A DNA stretch of 64,000 nucleotides, from contig CM077675.1 of assembly GCA_039707655.1 (NCBI GenBank), positions 418,003,162-418,067,161 of the forward strand, read 5' to 3'. Shown here in pieces: positions 54,715-64,000 of this stretch. A model generated the notes under the pieces. The model saw nothing but the letters and a program-made list of their open reading frames with translations. It ran no database searches and was not told where the DNA came from. Position 1 is the stretch's first letter. Every line of letters begins with the position of its first letter. This DNA comes from Elymus sibiricus. Its lineage: Eukaryota > Streptophyta > Magnoliopsida > Poales > Poaceae. The position numbers and the translations under genes were made by a program.

Positions 54715-56136
54715 TGATACGTCTCCAACGTATCTATAATTTTTGATTGTTCCATGTTGTTATATTATCATTCTTGGATGTTTTATAATCATTTTATAGC
54801 AACTTTATATCATTTTTTGGGACTAACTTATTTTTGGAGATTTTTTTTGGACCAGAAGACAACTTGGGAGCCAAGGAAGCCCCTGGGAGGAGGCCCGTGT
54901 GGCCCACGATACACCAGGGTGCGCCAGAGGCCCCCGGCGCGCCCTGATGTATCGTGGGGCCCACGGAGGTCTTTTCCACAGCCTCTCAGCTCTATAAATC
55001 CTCAGAAATTCTAGAAACCCTAGAGGAGTCGACGAAACAAAATTCTAGCTGCCGCAAGTTCCAGAACCATGAGATCCAATCTAACAGCATCACGGAGGGG
55101 TTCATCATCCTCATGGGCGCCTCTTCGATGATGCGTGAGTAGTCCACCATAGACCTACGGGTCCGTAGGCAATAGCTAGATGGCTTTCTCTCTCTCTTTT
55201 GATTCTCAATACAATGGTCTCTTGGAGATCTATTTGCTGTAATGACTTTTGCGGTGTGTTTGTTGGGATCCGATGAAGTTTGAGTTCATGATCAGTTTCT
55301 ATCCATGAATATTATTTGAGCCTTCTTTGATCTCTTATATGCATGATTATTTATAACCTCGTATTTCTTCTTCGAATCTTTGGTTTAGTTAGGCCAACTA
55401 GATCGATTTTTCTTGCCATGGGAATAGGTGCTTTGTGATGGGTTCGATCTTGCGTGTCCTCTCCCAGTGACAGAAGGGGCAGCAAGGCACGCATGTATCG
55501 TTGCTATTAAGGATAACAAGATGGGGTCTATTCCTACGTGAATAGATCTTGTCTACATCATGTCATCGTTCTTATTGCATTACTCCGTTTCTCCATGAAC
55601 TTAATACACTAGATGCATGCTGGATAGCGGTCGGTGTGTGGAGTAATAGTAGTAGATGCAGAATCGTTTTGGTCTACAAATCTTGGACGTGATGCCTATA
55701 TATTGATCATTGCCTTGGATATCGTCATGATTATTTGATCTTCTATCAATTGCCCAACAGTATTTTGTTTACCCACCGTGTGCTATTTTCTTGAGAGAAG
55801 CCACTAGTGAAATCTACGACCCCCGGGTCTATTCTTTTATCATATTGCTTTCCGATCTATCTTTTTCCGCATTTGTTTTTAGATCTATTATTCCAAAAAC
55901 CCCAAAATACCTTGCTGCACTTTTTATTTGTATCTTTTATTTTGTGTTCTTGTGCGATCTATTTATCCAATCTCATACAAACCAATCTATCTTTTTATCT
56001 TGTTTACATAGTGTTGCTTGGTTGTCCTACTGGTTCGATAACCTTGGTCTCATAACTGAGGGAAATACTTACCGTAGCTGTGCTATATCATCCCTTCCTC
56101 TTTGGGGAAATACCGATGCAGTCTCAAGCCACGTCA
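54715..56136 (+). repeat. 3' LTR of Gypsy-B
   Basis: 1422 bp, TGATACGTCTCC to AGCCACGTCA. It lacks two segments present in the 5' LTR (about 90 bp near 54830 and about 65 bp near 55998). U3 hairpin at 54897-54963 and TATA TCTATAAATC at 54991. Confidence 0.9.
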
Positions 56137-56141
56137 CATCA

Positions 56142-58543
56142 ACATAGTCTTGATGAAATGAGACACAAAGTGCAAGACATATCATTCCCACACACACACA
56201 CACACACACACAGTACTAGCAAATGGGTTCACAAGCTTGCTAATAACAAAATTAAAAACCAAGGCTTGTGACAACCCATGGTGAAGATAGGAAATAATAG
56301 CCTTGTCAAGAGGAGGGATACCAATCGAAATGGCAAAACCCTCGTCAAGACAAGCATGAGGAAAATAATCTTCACCACCAATGAGTGCATCAAGATGCAA
56401 GGATATATTATCTGCACTCAATACAAATCCTTTCACGAAACCACCAAGGAAATAAAAAGGGGAATGCTACGATGGTCGTGAAAGAAAAGGATATCAACAA
56501 GAGATGTAACTTCTCTCATGTGTATAAGATTCTAGGTAGAAGACAATCATGATGATACATATCCACAAAGAAAGATGCACACACGAAATAATTACAAAAG
56601 GGAGGAACAAGATATCCAAAAGGGAGTCATAAATATACCAACAAGATTGTTGCTTGAAAAGCATAGCATAAGGCTCAATATTATCTTATTGTTTATAAAT
56701 GAACTCCAACCACATGAACATCAAAACATCACAACTACCAACAATAGATCATTGTTGGATGCTTTGAGAGATGAAACAAGTATCACAAGAATGAATCAAG
56801 AAATTCAGGCCATAACGCAACCTACAAAAGGTTAAATACAAGAAATGTATGCATGACGTAGATACTTGTTACCGAGATAGCATTGGATTGATGTAGTAGA
56901 TAATGGTTCATTGATCATCCTAGCTTGGCTCCAATAAGCACATGATGATAACACCTTCCTTGTGAGTGAGCCGAGCGTCCAATGCATCTCCATCTGTTCC
57001 TAGAACAACAACACAAACAAAGTGGTGCCCAAACTCATTGGGACCAAAGAGTTAGTGGACCAACAATACATAGGACAAACTCCACATAAATATGTGCATA
57101 TAGATATGAAATTGAATTTCATGCACACTTTAGCCAATAAGTGACATGGTGGAGTTTCCCCTATATATTGGGTCAAGGAAAGAAAGCCTGCAAAAGAAAG
57201 TACATATAGTAAGTATGCATGCTCAAGACTTTCAAGATCCAAATCAACACATAGTTGATAAGGTACCAAAATAAAAGGTACCAAGTGAAAATAAGATATC
57301 AAACGAAGAAATTATCACTTGAAGGATACCAATTAAAAGATACATCAAGGAATGAGATATCCATTGACACATGCCAATAAAAAGACAACAAGATACCAAT
57401 TGAAAGAAATCGACAAAGAGGTATCAAGTTTTCAAAACAGAGCTAGGTTCCAAACAAACCAAACCCTCGGCTAATTTTCATGATGGCACAAAGCACCAAA
57501 AAGAAAAAGGCTTGCCTTCCACCAATATGCACTTGATAAGGATAGCTCCCCCAAGAGATGTGCATTATATAGAATTTCCATTTGAATACAAAATGCACAA
57601 GATGGGATCATCACTTTCCCTATATCTATAGAAACACTAGACATGTTCAAAAAGATCCACAAGAGGCAAGGAAGACAAATGGATAAACAAGATCGAATGT
57701 AAAGATGATAAGCAATTTTACCATTTAAAAGAGTACCAATTGTCAAGAGACAAGAAGTATTTGGAAATAATTCCCGTTGGTAGATTGCATAGATATCCAA
57801 TATCATCTTCGCACCACTAAGATAAGAAATAAGCAAAATGGACCTTGTAGAGCTAACATGCCACCTAGTAATAAGATAATTTACAATATCAACTCTAAGT
57901 GGCAATACCTCAAATGTACACATTTCTTAGGCTTGTAATATACACATAGCATATTACTCCCCCATAATGTGATAATCCAAACTTCATAACCAGAGGCAAA
58001 TAAAACCAACAAGAGATAATTAATAGACTATTTATAATTTGAATTTCTCATGAGTAAGACATACCACATAGAAACTAGATAATATTGACATATCAATACT
58101 AGGTGGTATTCCTCATGTACACGCATTCAAAGGATCGTGAGATGCATGAAGCACGCCAGTCCCTCAAAATGGGATAATCCATTAATTACTCACAAGAGAC
58201 AACTAAGATACAAACAAGATGCAAAAAGGCTCAACTCAAGACTCACATGTACATGATGTGCAAACCAATACTTGATTACTCAAGATAAGTAAACTGGAAG
58301 CACAACATATACACACACATGCAAGGTACAAAACCAAAACATGCAAAGGGGCAAGTAACTTTCAACATAACAAAATTTAAGTACAAGTTACCTCAAGGAG
58401 GCACATTGGATATAAGATAGAAACTTGATAATTCAAATGACTTGACTTGAGACAAAATGAATGATGAAGATACCTTAATTCTTCATGATATAGCCAAGTC
58501 CCCAATGCTCTCCAACACCACCTATTGATCAAGTTTGAGCTTG
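56142..58543 (-). other. Copia-A internal non-coding region right of Gypsy-B
   Basis: No pol sequence. Purine tracts on the minus strand (GGGGGAGC near 57551, GGGGGAGTAA near 57962) and diverged internal repeats fit the post-pol region of a Sirevirus, so pol was lost between here and gag. The 150-codon minus frame at 57471-57923 has no motif. A (CA)n run lies at 56190-56212. Confidence 0.65.
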
Positions 58544-60917
58544 TTAGTCCCCAACCAAGTTGGGTCCTAAGAGGTTAGTCACAATAGGCTTGGCTACCCA
58601 AATGGTTCTTTTCTTGACACCACTTTGAGTACCAACAAACTTGGCAAACACATTGCCAACTTTATCCTTACCAAGAGAATAGATATCATCAATTATAATA
58701 GGTTTTGATAAGGTATCATTCGTGCATGAAGAAGCGACGTGACCTTTCTCATGACATAAGTAGCAACGTCTACTCTTCACTTTCTTCTCAATTGATTTCT
58801 CAACTTGAGAAGCATTAACTTGAGTCTTCTTGGAAAGTGGCATTTCTTCAACTTGTGGTTGAACATGAGATTGAACTTGTGGCCACTTCCCTTGTTGCTT
58901 TTGACAATGAGTTTTCTTCTTTAATGGGCAAGATCTAAGATGATGCCCTTCAATCTTGCACTTGAAGCAAACAATCTTGGCCGAGTTCTTGACTTGTTCT
59001 TGGCCCTTCTTCTTGTTGCTCTTGGACTTCTTCTTATTGGAGTTGAATCCAAGTCCACCTTTGTCATTGGGGGACTTTTGTCCACACAAAATATTTTCAA
59101 GTGTGGACTTCCCTTCATGACCCTTTTCCAAGTCTTTCTTCAAAGAAGTGACTTGGGCCTTGAGATCTTTGATTTCTTCTGCATGGTTAGTATCAACGCA
59201 AGTGCTAGAGGAAGTATAAGCATCATTGTTAGAGAAACAAGGCAAGGAAAGTAATTCATCACAAGATGTACCAACATTATGAGTTGATGAATTACAGGGA
59301 CTAGTAGTAGTGCTAATATCCACATGAGGCTCACTAGATGTTACCTTGGTAGTGATAGGCTCATGAGCTAACTTTAGCACATTATGGGATACAAGAACAT
59401 CACCATGAGAGCTAGAGAGCTTTTCATGACTTTCTTCCAATTTCCCATAATTGCTAGATAGCAACTCAAGTTGATCCCTTAGCTCAACATTCTCCTTTAA
59501 TATGGATGCTTCACAAGAAATAGAGTTAGTAGCACAAGCATCATCATTAAAAACAAGAGGAGAAGGCAACTTGGCAAGCTCCTTTACATATGAAGCTTCA
59601 AGTTGGGCATGAGACTCGGTGAGTTCGATGAACGAACTCTTAATGATCCTTGAGCCATATTCGAGGTGCTCATAGTCCTCAAGGAGTTTAGCATGAGCAA
59701 CTTCAAGCTTATCATTTTTACTTTTAAAATCATTAACCACCTCAAGATATCTTTCATGATATTCCTTCACTCTAGATAATTCTAGAGCAAAAGTCTCCTC
59801 AAGAGATTCCTTGGTGGTGTGTTCTTCCTTAAGAGCTTTGGAAAGAACCGCTATCTCGTTTGCGTACTCACGCTCATGACATTCCATTTTCTCAATGGTG
59901 ACCTCATGCTCCTCGATATGAGCTTCCAACACCTCAATGTATTTCTTGCCCTCAATGGCAATAGACATGATTTCCATGAAGTTGGAACGAGCAATTTTAT
60001 TCTTATGAAGAGCTTTAAAAATCATCCCACCTTTAATTTTGTAAGGAGGCAATATTATCATCCTATTCATCAATAAGTTCATGCTCATTATTATCAACAT
60101 CATCATCATGAGAAATATTGGGGTTCAAAGTAGGAGAAACCTTTGAAGCCTTAGCCATAAGACAAAAGTGAGAAACAATCGATGATGATGTAAGATCCCT
60201 TGAAGCACCATTCAAGCCCACATCTTGTTTCATGGAGTGTTGGGTTTCCTCTACATTGTTAGCACAACAAATCGAGGAAATAGATACATTTTTATCAAGG
60301 CAACAAGACATAGCAAGCATATCATAAGGAGATTTAGTCAAGCAATTTCTACATGATATGCAAGGACTATCAACACAAGCATGTGAAACATTTAGAGTGC
60401 TCGAAGTGTTTAAGTCCAAAGATGAAGCATTGCAATAATATAGTGATGAAGGATCATCAACAATAAGCCCACTATCATCATTACAATGAACAACACTACT
60501 CACCATATCATTACCTTGTGGCAATCCACATGTAGGTGAATTAGAGGAAGTTAAGAAGACTACACGACCACAGGTGGAGGGAGAACAATCATCCTTAATA
60601 ATCTTGGACACACCATATTTATCTTGAAGCTTTGTCCACAACTCATAAGCGTCCCGGAACAGCATGAGTTGAAATATAACTACATTGCTCAAAGCATCGA
60701 AAAGCACATTAGAAGCTTGAGCGTTGAGATAAGAGTTTTTCTCATCCTGTAAAGATAGGTTTTGAGAATCCTTTGGAGGAGAAAAACCCATTTCTACAAA
60801 TCGCTCTAAGTTCGGGTCCATGACCCTAAAGATATTGAGCATGCGAATTACCCAAACATCAAAATTTGCACCATCGAAACTAGGAGTGTCAGAGAATCCT
60901 AATCCCCTGGTCGACAT
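58544..60917 (-). pseudogene. Copia-A gag with two zinc knuckles and a coiled coil, one frameshift
   Basis: Starts at ATG 60917 (MSTRGLGFSDTPSFDGANFD), close to the primer site. The capsid-like part (YLNAQASNVLFDALSNVVIF, AYELWTKLQDKYGVSK) is followed by a Cys/Ser-rich linker. Frame changes near 60080, where the first frame stops after NNEHELIDE. The second frame has long heptad-like coiled coil (EVLEAHIEEHEVTIEKME, LRDQLELLSSNYGKLEESHE) and then two CCHC knuckles, CFKCKIEGHHLRSC and CYLCHEKGHVASSC. It ends LLGPNLVGD at TAA 58544. Gag builds the virus-like particle and binds RNA; two knuckles and a coiled coil fit Sirevirus gag. Confidence 0.85.
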
Positions 60918-60972
60918 CCTTACTCTCTAGGCGATAAAGCCTAATAAGGAGAGACCTAGCTCTGATACCAAT

Positions 60973-63373
60973 TGAAAGGACGTGGATGTCGCCTAGAGGG
61001 GGGTGAATAGGCGCTTTAAAATAATTATGGTTTAAGCTTGAACAAATGCGGAATAAAACTAGTGTTTAATTTGTCAAGCACAAAACCAAAAACAACTGGG
61101 CTCACCTATATGCACCAACAACTTATGCTAAGCAAGATGAACAACTAAGTGATAGCAAGATATATAACAAGAAACAATATGACTATAACAAAGTAAAGGG
61201 CTCGGGTAAGAGATAACCGTGGCACGCGGAGATGACGATGTATTACGAAGTTCACACCCTTGCGGATGCTAATCTCCATTTGGAGCGGTGTGGAGGCACA
61301 ATGCTCCCCAAGAAGCCAGGAGGGCCACCGTAATCTCCTCACGCCCTCGCACAATGCAAGATGCCGTGATTCCACTAAGGGACCCTTGAGGGTGGTCACC
61401 GAACCCATACAATTGGCAACCCTTGGGGGCGGTCACCGAACCCGTACACTTTGGTAACACTTGGGGGCGGTCACCGGAACCCGTACAAATTTCTTGGGGC
61501 AATCTCCACAACATAATTGGAGACCCCGACGCTTGCCCGGAGCTTTACACCACAATGATTGAGCTCCGAGGCACCACCAACCGTCTAGGGCGCCAAAGCA
61601 CCCAAGAGGCACAAACTCTAGGGTGCCCAAACACCCAAGAGTAATAAGCTTCTCAACTTTTCACTTCCGCGTATCACCGTGGAGAACTCAAACCCATGCA
61701 CCTAATGCAATGGCAAGAACACATGAAGTGGTCAAGTCCCCCACTCCCAAATCCCACCACAACAACAAAAGCTATGGTGGAATATGAGAGGAAGAACAAG
61801 GAGAACCCGAAGAACTCCAAGATCTAGATCCAAGGGGTTTCCCTCACTTAGAGGAGATATGGATTGGTGGAAATGTAGATCTAGATCCTCTCTCTTTTCC
61901 CTAAAATAGAAGCAAGAATCATGGGGGGAATATAGACAAAGCAAGCTCCAAGAGGTCAACAATGGTAGGGGAAAACTTTCTCAAGAACCGTTGGGGCAAT
62001 GGGGAAGAAGACCCCCTTTTATAGGTCCCCACGAATATGCCCGTTATATGCAGAAAACTATAGGACCGGTACAACCGCTCCAAACACCGGTAGTACCGGT
62101 CGACCGGTACAACCGGTCAATGAAGAAAAAACTTGGCAGTAGAAAAGCACTAAGCGGTACAACCGCCCGGGGTACCGGTAGTACCGGTTAAACCGGAACT
62201 GACCGGAACTACCGGTCCACTACCGCCCAACCAACGCACCAACAACAGAACGGGGGCACCCCCATTCCGGTGGTAGAGCGGTGCAAGTGCTGGTAAAATA
62301 GTCAGACCAAGTTAGGAGTGGTACAACAGCTCCAAACACCGGTAGTACCAGTCGACCGGTACAACCGGTGTAAGAATCGGTACAACCGGTCTATGTAAAA
62401 CAGGTAAGACCAGAAATGGCATAACTTTCGCATACGAGCTCCGAATTGAGCAAACTCAAGCTTGTTGGATAGAGGTCGACAAGAGCTATCCAACAACGAT
62501 GATGACATTTCCAAATATTAAGAACAAGAAATGGAGAATAAATGCCACTAGGATAAGGAAGGTGACATTCCCAAATATGATCCGGCAAAATCTCCAACAC
62601 CGAAAACACAAAGATGATGCATACGAAATCCATTTTCGATGAACTTGAGCTTATCGCGATGAAGACCATAAGCTCAAAAACTCACATAGCGAAAAGCCAA
62701 ACAAGAACCAAGAAAGACGATGATGCCAAGAATGCAATGATTTGAGCTCTCAACGAACAATGCGATAAAGCTACTCACTCGAGAGCCCCCCTTGATAGTA
62801 CGGCTATCGATACTATAACCCGGTCTCCCAACTACCACCATGAGATTGGTAAAATATAAAAACCTATCAAGATCAAACCTTAGCTTTGCACATAGTCCAC
62901 TTGAGCTAGATGATGACGATCTTGTCCTCCTAAAGATGGACCACCTTTCTTGATTCCGCCGACTCGATGAAGACTAGTAGATTGCTCTCCCATACTCCGT
63001 TATGGGTGAGCCTCTCTTTGGCGCATCTTCATATGTCCATTATCCTCATAATGGAAGACAAGCTTCAAGCATGTGATCTCTTCGTGATGCTCCACTTGAT
63101 CAACCTTGCATCTTATCTTCTCTCTTCAAAAAGATGATGTCTTGAAGGCAAACATGAATGTTCAAACAATCTTCTTCTTCAAGACATGCTTGTAATGGGC
63201 TCAACTCTCACATGACCAATCTTTGGATAAATCCTTGAATACCACCTTGGTCATCACATAAACTTCAAGAAATGCCTATGGACAAATCCTTCGAATATAA
63301 CTCAAGGCAACTATTAGTCCTTAGGGATTGTTATCAATTACTAAAACCACACATGGAGAAATATGCTCCAACA
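60973..63373 (-). repeat. 5' LTR of Copia-A
   Basis: 2401 bp. In plus orientation it begins TGAAAGGACGTGGATG and ends ATGCTCCAACA. It preserves the empty CACTA-2 target (GTATCACCGTGG, 61671-61682). It lacks about 260 bp present in the left LTR, with CACTTGA at the break (about 63098). Confidence 0.9.
62017..62395 (-). promoter_or_regulatory. U3 palindrome cluster and TATA box of the right Copia-A LTR
   Basis: ACCGGTAGTACCGGTCGACC and related palindromes at 62066-62392, upstream (minus strand) of CCTATAAAA at 62025-62017. Confidence 0.7.
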
Positions 63374-63378
63374 ATGAC

Positions 63379-63869
63379 CAACACTATAAGAAAAATGAAT
63401 GCATGATCAGCAGCATCCATCCAATCTTTAGCATTCACCACTCTTCAAGTCCTTCGGTGATAAAATGGATCTTCAAGTCTACTGATGACAGAAGGGATCT
63501 GATAGAAACATATCATTTATGTACAGTTGTTCGAAACTAGAACCCTGCATCATTAAAGTATTGCTCATATTAGAAAAAACATCAATTTTGGAAACCGTTA
63601 GTCAAGCACAATGGTACACGGGATGAAGCATACCACAAATAATTCAGTGTAACTCTTAATACATTCATAACCATGAAAAACGTTCTCAATGCTCCCAGTA
63701 TCTTTCTCTGTCATCCTAGTACTGACCATGTTCTCATAGGCATTGGTGGTTTGGTAGATTGTTTTCTTCCTTTGTTGGTTTTCTTGATTACATTCTCTTC
63801 ATACTACTTGTAAATGAAGAACAAAGTAAAAGACTATACTTGAATGGACAAGAAAGTAAATATCTTCTA
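63379..63869. other. Unassigned sequence right of Copia-A
   Basis: No gene recognised. It continues the pre-insertion sequence that ended at 34707. Confidence 0.4.
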
Positions 63870-63950
63870 CTCTCTCTGGAAAGAAACATAAGAGCGTTTA
63901 GATCACTACTTTAGTGATCTAGAAGCTCTTATATTTCTTTACGGAGGGAG
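63870..63950. mobile_element. Short Stowaway MITE, 81 bp, TSD TA
   Basis: CTCTCTCTGGAAAGAAACAT and ATTTCTTTACGGAGGGAG are near-perfect inverted halves around GATCACTA..TAGTGATC, flanked by TA at 63868-63869 and 63951-63952. The whole element is a hairpin. Confidence 0.88.
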
Positions 63951-64000
63951 TAGCATACAAAGACATATTGTAGGAAATACTTATGTCTTTTTAGATTTGG

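Larger units (their letters stand above)
40340..56136 (+). mobile_element. Gypsy-B: non-autonomous Athila-type element with gag and protease only, TSD CATCA
   Basis: 5' LTR 40340-49935 (interrupted by Copia-B), primer site 49946-49963, gag-protease 50153-52236, non-coding 52237-54714, 3' LTR 54715-56136. CATCA occurs at 40335-40339 and 56137-56141. After the protease there is no reverse transcriptase, RNase H or integrase; the internal region is only 4779 bp. It would need enzymes from a full relative. The 5' LTR pieces join perfectly across Copia-B when compared with the 3' LTR. Confidence 0.92.
34708..63373 (-). mobile_element. Copia-A: Sirevirus-like copia, gag only, host of three nested insertions
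   Basis: On the minus strand the element runs from 63373 (TGTTGGAGCATATTTC) to 34708, with TSD ATGAC at 34703-34707 and 63374-63378. The 5' LTR is 60973-63373, the primer site 60959-60970 (minus strand TGGTATCAGAGC, initiator-Met tRNA), gag 58544-60917, then a non-coding region split by Gypsy-B (56142-58543 and 39585-40339), a polypurine tract CCAAAATGGGGGAGAT next to the LTR, and the 3' LTR 34708-39584 holding CACTA-2. There is no protease, integrase or reverse transcriptase. Gag with two zinc knuckles, U3 palindromes and several purine tracts point to the Sirevirus (Maximus) lineage. Confidence 0.88.

Noticed and set aside
57471..57923. 150-codon minus-strand frame in Copia-A
   Set aside because: No motif, no homologue recognised, and it lies in the non-coding post-pol region with diverged repeats.
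1..64000. tRNA and rRNA genes
   Set aside because: No cloverleaf-like or rRNA-like sequence was noticed; tRNA-like matches are only the retrotransposon primer sites.

Overview
The window is repeat-rich grass nuclear DNA, most likely from a Triticeae genome (wheat, barley, Aegilops or rye). The reasons are the Athila-type Ty3/gypsy and Sirevirus-type Ty1/copia LTR retrotransposons, Stowaway MITEs with CTCCCTCCG-like ends, Harbinger and CACTA elements, and plant-style small exons with GT..AG introns. I see no bacterial gene, CRISPR array, rRNA or tRNA gene. Family names are tentative because no database could be searched.

Layout. 1-4795: 3' part of an Athila-type gypsy element (integrase with one in-frame stop, a promoter-like hairpin plus TATA, a coiled-coil ORF, 3' LTR). 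5362-7624: composite DNA-transposon debris with AT-rich and palindromic GC arrays. 7770-14406: relic of a TPR (kinesin-light-chain-like) gene whose introns hold MITEs and two long inverted duplications (9366-10167 and 11068-12063), followed by an unrecognised minus-strand pseudogene. 17239-19072: the only intact host gene, a six-exon gene for a 219-residue secreted leucine-rich-repeat protein on the minus strand. 19402-22306: a Harbinger-like element about 330 bp upstream of that gene's start codon, carrying a Myb/SANT gene and an RNase-H1-N-terminal-domain gene but no transposase. 22760-23178: a Mutator-like MITE with a 9-bp target duplication. 25323-28923: a decayed Harbinger element with DDE transposase and Myb/SANT genes. 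30130-33690: a tandem-repeat tract interrupted by CACTA-1 (30393-32172).

34708-63373 is one nested block of four transposons whose order can be read from target-site duplications. A minus-strand Sirevirus-like copia (Copia-A, TSD ATGAC) has gag but no pol. Its left LTR received CACTA-2 (TSD CAC, with the empty site still visible in the right LTR). Its internal region received Gypsy-B (TSD CATCA), which has gag-protease but no reverse transcriptase or integrase. The 5' LTR of Gypsy-B then received Copia-B (TSD TCTAT), a nearly full copia with two frameshifts and a truncated RNase H.

The observations most worth following are: (1) a 29-bp-stem hairpin followed by a TATA box, present upstream of the LTR TATA boxes and again inside Gypsy-A ahead of its third ORF; (2) two long inverted duplications of protein-like sequence that would transcribe into long hairpin RNAs; (3) a two-exon coiled-coil gene carried by two CACTA copies, open in one and stopped in the other; (4) a Harbinger-like element pairing a Myb/SANT gene with an RNase-H1-N-terminal-domain protein that has a membrane tail.
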